From assembly GCA_945870455.1 (NCBI GenBank), contig CAMBSL010000018.1, positions 1-43,200 on the forward strand: a DNA stretch of 43,200 nt, written 5' to 3'. The position numbers and the translations under genes were made by a program. Below, in pieces: positions 34,628 to 43,107 of this stretch; position 1 is the first letter of the stretch; the number at the start of each line of letters is the position of its first letter. The DNA is from Pirellula staleyi DSM 6068 (GTDB taxonomy: Bacteria; Planctomycetota; Planctomycetia; Pirellulales; Pirellulaceae). The notes under the pieces were generated by a model. The model ran no database searches. It had not been told where the DNA came from and saw nothing but the letters and a program-made list of their open reading frames with translations.

Positions 34628-37516
34628 GTGTACCAACGTTCATCAATACTTCTTTTCTGCACGATCAGTTTGGTCGCATTGGCGTCCGCCACGCTCAAGG
34701 CGGACGATGCGGAATTGGACTCGTCCGACGATCGCGTTGTTTTCTTTGAAAACAAGGTCCGCCCGCTTCTGGTGAAGCGATGTCTTGATTGCCATTCGTC
34801 GGAGGCCGAGATCAGCGGAGGGCTTGCACTTGACTCGAAAGCGGGTTGGCAGCTTGGCGGAGATTCAGGACAGGCCATCAATCCAGACGATTGGCAAAAG
34901 AGCCTGCTTTGGATCGCTACCAACTATCGCAATCCGCATCTACAAATGCCGCCAGATGGCAAGTTGGCAGAACCGGAAATAGAGATTATTCGTACTTGGC
35001 TCAGTCAAGGCGCGGTCGATCCAAGAGTAGCAACGACCGTTAAGAAGACAACCCGCGCTGCTTTAAGTGTCGAAGACTCGCAACAACACTGGGCGTATCG
35101 GAAACTTGAGAGCAACAGGGTAACTAACTCTATCAATCCGAGCGGCAATGTCATCGATGCTTTCTTGGCGCCTCGTCAGGTCTCTGCAGGTCTTGAGCCA
35201 GCCGACAAAGCCTCGATGTCCGTTCTTCGTCAACGATTGTGGTTTGATCTACACGGGCTCAGGCCTGACGCGGTCGCGATTCAGACGAGTTCTGATTTTA
35301 ATCAGGAGTGGGACGAAGAGGCTTACGATCGCTATGTGGAAAGCATGCTTGCCTCACCTCGTTTTGGCGAACGATTCGCAAGGCACTGGATGGATGCAGT
35401 TCGATTTGCGGAGTCGATTACGTTGCGTGGTTTTGTGTACCCGGACGCGTGGCGTTACCGAAACTATTTGATTCGATCGTTTAACTCGGACAAATCCATC
35501 TCGCAGTTTTTTCGAGAGCAGATTGCGGGGGATCTGATGCCCTCGGACAACGTTGAGCAGCGAACCGAGCAACTGACTGCAACATCGATGTTAGCCATCG
35601 GTGATACGAATCTCGAAGAGCAAGACAAGAAACAATTGGAAATGGATTATGTCGATGAACAATTGGATATGATTGGCAAAGTCTTGCTCGGTCAGACGAT
35701 CGGTTGTGCTCGATGCCATGACCACAAATTCGATCCCATTCCGACCCGCGACTACTATGCTCTTGCTGGGATCTTGAAGTCGTCCATCGCACTGGATCAT
35801 TCCAATGTCTCGAATTGGGTACGCATCCCGCTGCCTCTAGATAGCCAAACGGAAAACACGTTTGCGAGCATCGCTTCCGAAAAAGCGGATATGAAGAAAC
35901 AGCTCGAAACGATCAAGAAGCGACTTCAATCGAGTTCGAATTCAAGTTCGTCGCTTGTCGTGGCTACGGAAGATCTCGATGGAATTGTGGTGGACGATGA
36001 TTCTGCCCAAAAAACTGGGGATTGGCAAGCTTCTTCGTCGGTCAAGGTTTATGTGGGGTCTGGCTATTTACACGATCAAAACACAGGCAAGGGAACGAAG
36101 TCGGTACGCTTCGAACCTAAGACTCTTAAACCTGGTACTTATAGGGTGAGACTCTCGTATAGCCCGGGCGAAAATCGAACCAAAACCGCCATGGTACGGA
36201 TCTTCTCCGCCGATGGAGAAGATGTCGTTCGAATCGATCAAACCGTCAAGCCCAAGGATAATGGCCTATGGCAAACGCTCGGTTCCTATCGGTTTGAACC
36301 GAATGGTCAAGCCATGGTCGTTGTTAGCAATCAAGACTCGACCGGCCACGTAGTCGCGGATGCGGTTCAGTTCCTGCCAGATGCAGCAAACGAAAAAGTG
36401 ACGCTCAATGAGTCGGCCTCCGAACCTGTCTCTGTGAGCGAGCAAGACCTTGAATCGCTTCGAAAGAAAGCGGCTCGATTGGAAGCCGAGCTTAAGAAAT
36501 TGCAGTCGAGGTTGGATAACAGGCCGATGGTCATCTCGGTAAGGCCGCTGGACAAACCGGTGGATCTTGCAATTCATGTTCGGGGAAGCGTTCATCAATT
36601 GGGCGCAGTCGTACCACGGGGCTACTTGAGTTGCGTCCCGAGCATGGAAACAACGGTACCGATTGGGCAGGATTCAAATGGACGCTTGGAATTAGCCAAT
36701 TGGATCGCATCCGACGAGAACCCGCTGACCGCTCGCGTCTACGTAAACCGCGTTTGGTACTGGCTGATGGGAGATGGTATTGTTCGCTCCATCGATAATT
36801 TTGGTACTACCGGAGAGCTACCTGGCCATCCAGAGTTGTTGGATTTTCTGACTCTGCAATTCATTCAGCATGGTTGGTCGACGAAGTGGTTGGTGCGGGA
36901 AATCGTTCGGTCCGAGAGCTATCAGCGTTCAAGTCGATGTTCGTCCGACGCGTTGGAAAAGGATCCGGATAATCGATTGTTTGCACGCGGTTGCGTTCGG
37001 CGATTGGATGCGGAATCGATCCGTGATTCACTTCTGAGCATCAGCGGTGAACTGGATCTAGGCAGTCAAATAGATTCGGTCATCCCTGCGGAAATGAAAG
37101 AAGACTACAAGTTCTCTCACCGCGTCCGCTACCGATCGCTGTATGGGCCTTTGTTTCGAAACTCTCCGCTTGAGCTCTACACGGAATTCGATGGAGCGAA
37201 TCCAAGCTTTCCTATCAGCAAACGCTCGCGAAGCACGATTGCCCCGCAGGCTCTCGCATTGCTCAATAGCGATTGGGTTGCGGAGCGAGCTTCGAAATTC
37301 GCAACTCGGGTTGCCGATTCAAACACAATGTCGAATGAACAGAAGATAAACGCTTGCTTCTTGTCGACGGTGAGCCGGCCCGCAACCGAAATAGAAACGG
37401 CTTGGGCAAAGTCATTGATCGAAGCGTCAACCACTCGGTCCGGATCGGCGGATACCGTTTGGTGCGATTTGGTTCGTGATCTGGTGGCGTCCATCGATTT
37501 TCGCTTTATTGAATAG
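34628..37516 (+). CDS. PSD1-type cytochrome c protein (DUF1549/DUF1553) with golvesin-like insert
   Basis: A large secreted planctomycete protein of unknown activity, about 962 residues from the GTG at 34628. That start gives a signal peptide (YQRSSILLFCTISLVALASA); an upstream GTG at 34508 adds 40 residues without resemblance. A cytochrome c-like domain follows with heme motif CLDCH (C52, C55, H56). DUF1549 spans about 150-370 (ARHWMDAVRFAES, CARCHDHKFDPIPTRDYYAL). An insert at about 447-585 (GIVVDDDSA...GTYRVRLSYSP...VVADAVQFLP) looks like a golvesin/xanthan lyase-type carbohydrate-binding domain. A short coiled coil follows, then DUF1553 (about 690-960). Paired with the DUF1501 gene 13 bp downstream, the usual partner. 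Confidence 0.92.
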   Translation: MYQRSSILLFCTISLVALASATLKADDAELDSSDDRVVFFENKVRPLLVKRCLDCHSSEAEISGGLALDSKAGWQLGGDSGQAINPDDWQKSLLWIATNYRNPHLQMPPDGKLAEPEIEIIRTWLSQGAVDPRVATTVKKTTRAALSVEDSQQHWAYRKLESNRVTNSINPSGNVIDAFLAPRQVSAGLEPADKASMSVLRQRLWFDLHGLRPDAVAIQTSSDFNQEWDEEAYDRYVESMLASPRFGERFARHWMDAVRFAESITLRGFVYPDAWRYRNYLIRSFNSDKSISQFFREQIAGDLMPSDNVEQRTEQLTATSMLAIGDTNLEEQDKKQLEMDYVDEQLDMIGKVLLGQTIGCARCHDHKFDPIPTRDYYALAGILKSSIALDHSNVSNWVRIPLPLDSQTENTFASIASEKADMKKQLETIKKRLQSSSNSSSSLVVATEDLDGIVVDDDSAQKTGDWQASSSVKVYVGSGYLHDQNTGKGTKSVRFEPKTLKPGTYRVRLSYSPGENRTKTAMVRIFSADGEDVVRIDQTVKPKDNGLWQTLGSYRFEPNGQAMVVVSNQDSTGHVVADAVQFLPDAANEKVTLNESASEPVSVSEQDLESLRKKAARLEAELKKLQSRLDNRPMVISVRPLDKPVDLAIHVRGSVHQLGAVVPRGYLSCVPSMETTVPIGQDSNGRLELANWIASDENPLTARVYVNRVWYWLMGDGIVRSIDNFGTTGELPGHPELLDFLTLQFIQHGWSTKWLVREIVRSESYQRSSRCSSDALEKDPDNRLFARGCVRRLDAESIRDSLLSISGELDLGSQIDSVIPAEMKEDYKFSHRVRYRSLYGPLFRNSPLELYTEFDGANPSFPISKRSRSTIAPQALALLNSDWVAERASKFATRVADSNTMSNEQKINACFLSTVSRPATEIETAWAKSLIEASTTRSGSADTVWCDLVRDLVASIDFRFIE

Positions 37517-37529
37517 GTCCGTGAACCAA

Positions 37530-38945
37530 ATGATGCACCGACGTTTATTTCTCAATTCCACCGCCTGCGGCTTTGGGTCACTCGCAACCGCTTCGCTCTT
37601 GTCTCAATGGGCGACCGAACCTCGCGTTTTCGCCAACGAGATTGCGACATCGAGCGGGCTCCATCATCCAGCCAAAGCAAAGCGGGTCATTTTTCTCTTC
37701 ATGCAAGGTGGAGTTAGCCAAGTTGACTCGTTCGACCGCAAGCCATTGCTTGAGCAGCGAGATGGTGAAATGATGGAGTTTGACGATGCCCGTGAGTTTG
37801 CGAACAAAGGGACGGTTGGCTCCAAGCAACGCGTAATGAAATCGCCATGGGAATTTAAACAATACGGTCAGACGGGGCGTTGGGTGTCGGATCTGTTTCC
37901 GAAGATGGCTGAGCATGTCGACCGAATGGCCTTAATTCATAGTATGCACACCGAGGGCGTAGCGCACGGACCGGCGACGTTGTTTTTGCATAGTGGCTCA
38001 CAGAACTTGATTCGGCCGTCGATGGGATCATGGATCCATTACGGGATCGGTTCGGAGAATGACAATCTCCCGGGGTTTGTCTCGATCGCTCCCTCGATTG
38101 GAAATGGAGGGCCTCGCAATTATGGCAGCGCTTTTTTGCCCGCTCGCCATCAAGGAACTCCGATAGGCAAAGCAGGAGAAAGTCAGCTACGCATCGATTA
38201 CTTGAATGCGACCGGCGATTCGTCCAGTCGATCGAAGTTGGATCAGATTCAAAAACTCAATCGCCTCCAGCTTGATCGACGCGGAAACCAAGACAGCGAG
38301 CTAGATGCAGTCATCGAGTCGTACGAGATGGCTTGGCGAATGCAATCGACGGCGCCGGAGCTACTGGACTTCACCACCGAGTCCGAAGAAACCCATCGTC
38401 TCTACGGGCTCGATCAAAAGGAGACCGAATCGTATGGTCGCAAGTGTTTGCTGGCTCGAAGGCTCTGCGAATCCGGTGTTCGATTTGTCCAAGTGAATTA
38501 CGGAGACAACTCTGCTAACCCCGCATGGGATCAGCATTCCAATCTCCCCAAGCACGCGGACCATGCTCGCGCGGTCGATCAGCCCATTGCGGGACTCATG
38601 ACCGATTTGGCGCGGCGGGGCCTTCTAGAAGACACTCTGGTTTGGTGGGGTGGAGAGTTTGGGCGCGCTCCCTATGCCCAACAGAACGGAACCGGACGCG
38701 ACCACAATCCGGGCGGCTTTACCGTATGGCTAGCCGGCGGCGGTGTTCAACCAGGCATCGCCTATGGCCAAACCGACGAGTTCGGCCATCGAGCAATTCA
38801 CGACAAAGTGCACATGCACGACTTGCACGCCACCATCTTGCACTTGCTCGGTATCGATCATGAAAAACTAACGTTCAAACACGCTGGCCGCGATTTCCGA
38901 CTCACGGACGTGCATGGTCGAGTGGTGCACAGAATTATTTCATAG
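37530..38945 (+). CDS. DUF1501 protein with Tat signal
   Basis: The product of about 471 residues belongs to the DUF1501 family, distantly related to alkaline phosphatase/sulfatase folds and nearly always encoded after a PSD1/DUF1549-1553 gene in planctomycetes. The N-terminus MMHRRLFLNSTACGFGS is a twin-arginine signal (RRLFLN), consistent with export of a folded, perhaps cofactor-bearing, protein. Conserved segments are FLFMQGGVSQVDSFD, HSMHTEGVAHGPA, FVQVNYGDN, TLVWWGGEFGR and HMHDLHATILHLLGIDH. GTG at 37521 or ATG at 37533 are alternative starts. Its activity is not known; the pair may act on sulfated or acetylated polymers at the cell surface, which is inference. Confidence 0.92.
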   Translation: MMHRRLFLNSTACGFGSLATASLLSQWATEPRVFANEIATSSGLHHPAKAKRVIFLFMQGGVSQVDSFDRKPLLEQRDGEMMEFDDAREFANKGTVGSKQRVMKSPWEFKQYGQTGRWVSDLFPKMAEHVDRMALIHSMHTEGVAHGPATLFLHSGSQNLIRPSMGSWIHYGIGSENDNLPGFVSIAPSIGNGGPRNYGSAFLPARHQGTPIGKAGESQLRIDYLNATGDSSSRSKLDQIQKLNRLQLDRRGNQDSELDAVIESYEMAWRMQSTAPELLDFTTESEETHRLYGLDQKETESYGRKCLLARRLCESGVRFVQVNYGDNSANPAWDQHSNLPKHADHARAVDQPIAGLMTDLARRGLLEDTLVWWGGEFGRAPYAQQNGTGRDHNPGGFTVWLAGGGVQPGIAYGQTDEFGHRAIHDKVHMHDLHATILHLLGIDHEKLTFKHAGRDFRLTDVHGRVVHRIIS

Positions 38946-38975
38946 CAGATCAATCAACGAATCGAACTATTTCGA

Positions 38976-40448
38976 ATGCAGAAGACCGAAGAGGATGGCT
39001 TGATGGGGCTCGTGCCCCCGACAAACTCGGAAATGGGTGTCGTACACATAAGCCGTCCGATGTTGCATCCCAATATCTACCGAAAACGCATCCTCGAGGT
39101 TGAGGGGAACCCAGTCGCTGGCCAATGGGTCGCCGTCTACCATCAGCAATTGCCCCGCGAAACCAATCGGCGCGACGGCGACTCCCGCGACGGTGGCTCC
39201 CGCGATAGTGGCTCTCGCGATAGTGGTTCTCGTGATAGCGGCTCTCGCGACGGTGGCACCCGGCAAGGTGGCTTCGTGGATAGACGGGAATCCGCGTATG
39301 GTCCTACTTCCAGCTCAAGCTCGAACTCTTACTCGAACTCTTACTCGAACTCTTCGCCGAGGGAACCGCGTGGCACTCCCCAGTTGTTTGCATACGGCAT
39401 CTACAATCCAAAATCGGAAGTTGCCGTTAGGCTCTACTCATGGTGGGGGCAATGGCCAGACGACGCTTTCTGGGAAAGCAAGATCCGCGATGCGGTATCG
39501 TTGCGGCGGGATATTCTCAAACTCGATAAAACTACGGACGCGTATCGAGTTCTGCATGGTGAATCGGACGGCACACCGGGTCTCGTTGTCGATCGTTATG
39601 GCGACTGCTTGAGTGCGGAAGTGTTTAGCTTGGGGATGTACAAACGCTGTGAACCGATCTTGGCAATGCTCGCCAAGGAACTGGGGACCAAGCATACACT
39701 CATTCAAGAATGCCCCCAGTTTATTAGTCAAGAAGGCTGTTCGGTTGCGAATCGGGCGTCATCTGAGTTGCCATCGAGCGTGGTGATCCACGAAAACGGA
39801 GTGAAATATCGCGTTCACTTTGGGACAGGCCACAAGACGGGTTTCTTTTGCGATCAACGCGATAATCGACATCGACTGGCGCAACTATGCGAGGGAAAAT
39901 CGGTTTTGGACCTGTGCTGTTACACGGGCGGCTTTTCGGTGCAAGCGGCCAAGGCGGGTAACGCTTCCGAAGTGACTGGTGTTGATTTGGATGCGGAACC
40001 GCTCGCTACCGCGAAGAAGAATGCCGACATCAATCAGACCCGCGTACGTTTTGTTCAATCGGACGCATTTGCTTTTATGCGTGACATGTTGCGAATCGGT
40101 CGACAATACGATGTAGTTGTGTTGGATCCACCGAAATTAATACGCTCCCGATTGGAACTTGAGGAGGGGAGTCACAAACACTTCGACCTAAATCGGCTTG
40201 CTATTCAACTCGTCAAACCTGGCGGAATATTACTGACGTGCTCCTGTGCGGGGTTATTGGACGATGAGTCCTTTCACGGTATCGTACGTTCTGCGGCCAA
40301 GGCAACGGGGTTTGACGATTCGGGAAGTCCGTTACCTCCCCGGACTTTACAAATCTTGCACTCGCACGGAGCTGCTCCGGATCACCCCGTTGTGGCTCAT
40401 TGCCCTGAAACAAGCTACCTTAAGAGTATTTGGGCAAGAGTTTTATAA
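38976..40448 (+). CDS. RlmI-type class I rRNA methyltransferase with repeat insert in the PUA domain
   Basis: This family methylates C5 of a cytosine in 23S rRNA (RlmI: C1962 in E. coli). The product is 490 residues, about 90 longer than RlmI. The PUA domain starts at about 22 (VVHISRPMLHPNIYRKRI) and resumes at about 138 (FAYGIYNPKSEVAVRLYSW). Between them is a Ser/Arg/Asp-rich insert made of six RD(G/S)GS repeats (66-95) and three SNSY repeats (116-127). The catalytic domain has DGTPGLVVDRYGD, TGFFCDQRDNR, SAM motif LDLCCYTGGFS, VLDPPKL and TCSCAG. AGAGGA before the ATG at 39003 makes that a plausible alternative start. Followed by the epimerase gene after 9 bp. Confidence 0.9.
   Translation: MQKTEEDGLMGLVPPTNSEMGVVHISRPMLHPNIYRKRILEVEGNPVAGQWVAVYHQQLPRETNRRDGDSRDGGSRDSGSRDSGSRDSGSRDGGTRQGGFVDRRESAYGPTSSSSSNSYSNSYSNSSPREPRGTPQLFAYGIYNPKSEVAVRLYSWWGQWPDDAFWESKIRDAVSLRRDILKLDKTTDAYRVLHGESDGTPGLVVDRYGDCLSAEVFSLGMYKRCEPILAMLAKELGTKHTLIQECPQFISQEGCSVANRASSELPSSVVIHENGVKYRVHFGTGHKTGFFCDQRDNRHRLAQLCEGKSVLDLCCYTGGFSVQAAKAGNASEVTGVDLDAEPLATAKKNADINQTRVRFVQSDAFAFMRDMLRIGRQYDVVVLDPPKLIRSRLELEEGSHKHFDLNRLAIQLVKPGGILLTCSCAGLLDDESFHGIVRSAAKATGFDDSGSPLPPRTLQILHSHGAAPDHPVVAHCPETSYLKSIWARVL
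39171..39260 (+). repeat. Six 15-bp tandem repeats, in frame
   Basis: Consensus CGCGATAGTGGCTCT; they encode Arg-Asp-Gly/Ser-Gly-Ser in the methyltransferase insert. Confidence 0.9.
39321..39356 (+). repeat. Three 12-bp tandem repeats, in frame
   Basis: TCGAACTCTTAC twice and TCGAACTCTTCG once; they encode Ser-Asn-Ser-Tyr/Ser in the same insert. Confidence 0.9.
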
Positions 40449-40457
40449 GGTCATGAC

Positions 40458-41270
40458 ATGAAGTTTGCGATTTGCAATGAGACGTTTGGAGACTGGCCGA
40501 TCGATCAAGGTTTTGAAGCCGCCAGAAAGTTCAGTTACACGGGCATCGAGGTAGCTCCGTTCACACTTGGAAACAGCGTTTACGAAATTACAACGCAGCA
40601 GCGACATGAGTATGTACGATGCGCGAAAAAGCATGGACTGGAAATCGTAGGGTTGCACTGGCTGCTTGCCAAAACAAACGGCATGCATCTCACGGTCGGT
40701 GATGCGGAGGTCCAGAACCGGACACTCGATTACTTGATCGCGCTGGTTCAGTTATGCAGCGATCTTGGTGGCAAAATTATGGTGTTGGGATCTCCCATGC
40801 AACGCAACTTTCCCGCGACCATGACTCATACTACGGCGATGGATAATGCGGCCAAGTTGCTAAGCCAAGTTGTCCCCGCGCTTGAAAAGCACGATGTGAG
40901 GCTAGCGATCGAACCCCTTGGACCCCAAGAAGGAAATTTCCTCAATTACGCTTCGCAAGCGAGAGAATTGATCGAAAAAATAGGCAGCCCAAATGTCAAG
41001 TTGCATTTGGACGTCAAAGCCATGAGCAGCGAAGGCACGCCGATCGATTCGATCATTCGCGACCACGCAGACATCATGATCCACTTTCATGCAAACGACC
41101 CCAATCGATTGGGTCCCGGAATGGGCGACGTTGATCAGCGCCCGATATTCGAAGCTTTGAAGCAGGTCGACTACGCGGGCTGGGTGAGCGTCGAGGTTTT
41201 TGACTACTCACCTGGAGTGGATCGCATTCTTGGAGAAAGCATGGCCAATATGTTGGCCGTGTGCGAATAA
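40458..41270 (+). CDS. Sugar phosphate isomerase/epimerase (xylose isomerase-like TIM barrel)
   Basis: A 270-residue AP-endonuclease-2/xylose-isomerase-like barrel. Four metal ligands are in place and numbered as in D-tagatose 3-epimerase: E152 (AIEPLG), D185 (LHLDVKA), H211 (HFHAND) and E246 (VSVEVFD). It probably epimerises or isomerises a ketose or a related cyclitol using Mn or Co. It starts 9 bp after the rRNA methyltransferase stop, so the two are co-transcribed, though no functional link is evident. Exact substrate unknown; hydroxypyruvate isomerase-like or inosose dehydratase-like activities are alternatives. Confidence 0.88.
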   Translation: MKFAICNETFGDWPIDQGFEAARKFSYTGIEVAPFTLGNSVYEITTQQRHEYVRCAKKHGLEIVGLHWLLAKTNGMHLTVGDAEVQNRTLDYLIALVQLCSDLGGKIMVLGSPMQRNFPATMTHTTAMDNAAKLLSQVVPALEKHDVRLAIEPLGPQEGNFLNYASQARELIEKIGSPNVKLHLDVKAMSSEGTPIDSIIRDHADIMIHFHANDPNRLGPGMGDVDQRPIFEALKQVDYAGWVSVEVFDYSPGVDRILGESMANMLAVCE

Positions 41271-41308
41271 AAGTGGGCACAAGGTCGTTGGAGAAGTTAC
41301 GCTCTGGG

Positions 41309-41327
41309 ATCCCGCCTGCGCGGGAAT
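41309..41327. repeat. Short palindromic repeat resembling dRS3/REP-like elements
   Basis: ATCCCGCCTGCGCGGGAAT; CCCGC and GCGGG pair around CTGC. It lies 38 bp after the epimerase stop codon and could help end its transcript. The sequence is close to the ATTCCC-N8-GGGAAT pattern described in Neisseria. Confidence 0.65.
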
Positions 41328-41537
41328 GACCTGGAGAGTTTCGCTAGCTTCTCTTGCAACGGGACTCGGCTTAAATAATCGCTTTCGCCTGTCGAGTTGC
41401 AGTATTATTTTGAAAATAGATGTAAACTAGGAACCCCACAAGGCGTGCAGGCAGTATGGTCCAACCGTCAGCCGTTGGCCCAAACGTAGTTCGTATTGAA
41501 CATCAACCTTTTAAACTTTTTTGTTGGAGTGGTAATC

Positions 41538-42716
41538 ATGAAATTGTGGACAAGAACTTGGAATCGCTTGGCACTTGCAGGCGCGTTCGGTTTCGTTGCG
41601 TTACTTGGTCCAGTTTCTCAAACTTCGGCAGCGGACACGTTGACGATCGGCTCGGTTGCGCCAGAACTCGACATCGAGCATTGGGTACAGAACGGGAATG
41701 GCCGGTTCAAGCCTGTCACGAAATTTGCAAAAGACAAAGTTTACGTTGTGGAGTTTTGGGCCACTTGGTGCGGTCCATGCGTGGCGAGCATGCCACATTT
41801 AGCGGAATTGCAAAAAACGTATGCGAGCAAAGGGGTTCAGATCGTTAGCATCAGCAACGAAGATCTTGAAACCGTCGAAAAATTCTTGGATCGACCGGTG
41901 AGTGCGAAGAAGAAAAAGGGTGATGTAAAGGAAGAGGAAGACACGAAAGCCGACGAACAAACCTATCGAGACCTGACCAGTTCGTACTGCTTAACCACCG
42001 ACCCAGATCTCTCATGCCACAAAGCCTACATGGAAGCTGCGAATCAGAACGGCATTCCGTGCGCTTTCATCGTTGGCAAAGACCAAAAGATCGAGTGGAT
42101 CGGTCACCCAATGTCGATGGACGAAACGCTGACTGCGGTCGTGGATGGCAAGTGGGATCGCGCCGCATTTGCCGAGAAGTTCAAAGAACAAGAAGTGATG
42201 CAAGCGTTGATGGCGGACCTGTCTCGCAGTATGCGCAGCGGAAAGACATCCAAAGCGCTTTCGACCATCAATGCCGCGATAGAAGATGCAAAAGATCCTA
42301 TGTTCAAGAAGCAGCTTAAGATGATGAAGGTGCAGATCGCCATGAGTGGCAAAGGGGTCGGCAAGGAACTCACCTCGATCCTGGAAGAAGCGTATGGCGA
42401 GAATGCCGACAATCCAGAATTCATCAATAGCGTAGCTTGGGGGATTTACGAAAAAAACGAAGCGGGCGAACTCGATGACAAAGCGCTGGTGACAATGAGT
42501 CGCAAAGCGGCACAAAAAGCTGCCGATGCGGCGCCAGCGGCTGCCAAGGGAGCGATCCTCGACACGATTGCCCATTTGCAGTTTGTCGAGGGTGACATTG
42601 ATTCCGCCATGAAGACGCAGGCCAAAGCGATCGAATTGGCAGAAGGTGATATGAAGGCAGAATTGTCCGAGTTTCTCAAAACCTTGCAGGAAGCTGCCAA
42701 GAAAACGGACAAATAG
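41538..42716 (+). CDS. TlpA-like thioredoxin-fold secreted protein
   Basis: A 392-residue product with a signal peptide (about 1-30, ending near QTSAAD). The thioredoxin domain has EFWATWCGPCVASMP with redox pair C78/C81 and the cis-Pro loop GIPCAFIVG; it differs from simple TlpA by a charged Lys/Glu insert (SAKKKKGDVKEEED). From about 220 to the end is a helical region resembling TPR repeats (SINAAIEDAKDPMFKKQLK, AVDTIAHLQF-like helices). It would act as a disulfide reductase or oxidase outside the cytoplasm. I use the ATG at 41538, with GGAG about 9 nt upstream; a longer frame from 41496 has no support. Alone in its transcript. Confidence 0.9.
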   Translation: MKLWTRTWNRLALAGAFGFVALLGPVSQTSAADTLTIGSVAPELDIEHWVQNGNGRFKPVTKFAKDKVYVVEFWATWCGPCVASMPHLAELQKTYASKGVQIVSISNEDLETVEKFLDRPVSAKKKKGDVKEEEDTKADEQTYRDLTSSYCLTTDPDLSCHKAYMEAANQNGIPCAFIVGKDQKIEWIGHPMSMDETLTAVVDGKWDRAAFAEKFKEQEVMQALMADLSRSMRSGKTSKALSTINAAIEDAKDPMFKKQLKMMKVQIAMSGKGVGKELTSILEEAYGENADNPEFINSVAWGIYEKNEAGELDDKALVTMSRKAAQKAADAAPAAAKGAILDTIAHLQFVEGDIDSAMKTQAKAIELAEGDMKAELSEFLKTLQEAAKKTDK

Positions 42717-43107
42717 GGTGGGGACATGATTCGAATGCCTCTGGGTTTATCCCAGAGGTTCGTTACCTTCATGCTAGGATGAAGGTCAATTACCACTGGC
42801 ATAAAGCCAGTGGCATGAATCCAATGCAAATATCACATGGGCCTATAAGCTTGCTGCGATCCAAGCGCAGTGGAGCATTGGTTCACCTTAGATAGTGATG
42901 GCCGAATAATGGAATTTTTTTGCTCGTGCACACATCAATTCTTCACGAAATCTTCAAGTGAGAAAGCCCGCAAAATCGTTGCAATCGCCGCAATTCCTAA
43001 ACATACTTTTCTCTTCTAAATAGTCTTAGACCGTCCATTTGATTACGGAACATCCGCAATCGAAGCTCTGAGACGATGTACTTCATGAGTTTTGGGGAGA
43101 GTTGTTG
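42717..43107. other. Gap of 391 bp beginning with three hairpins
   Basis: Apart from the hairpin array at 42738-42813 nothing is recognised until GGGGAGAG at 43094-43101, which is the ribosome binding site of the gene at the right edge. The promoter of that gene is expected here but not clear. Confidence 0.5.
42738..42813. terminator. Array of three perfect 8-bp-stem hairpins
   Basis: Hairpin 1: CCTCTGGG 42738-42745 with CCCAGAGG 42751-42758. Hairpin 2: ACCTTCAT 42765-42772 with ATGAAGGT 42779-42786. Hairpin 3: CCACTGGC 42793-42800 with GCCAGTGG 42806-42813. Loops are 5, 6 and 5 nt and the gaps between hairpins are 6 nt each. They begin 21 bp after the thioredoxin gene stop and have no T-run, so they may act as an mRNA 3' stabiliser or as a Rho-independent-like end. 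Confidence 0.65.

Noticed and set aside
42012..42575. 187-codon frame antisense to the thioredoxin-like gene
   Set aside because: Shadow of a gene with clear signal peptide and WCGPC motif.
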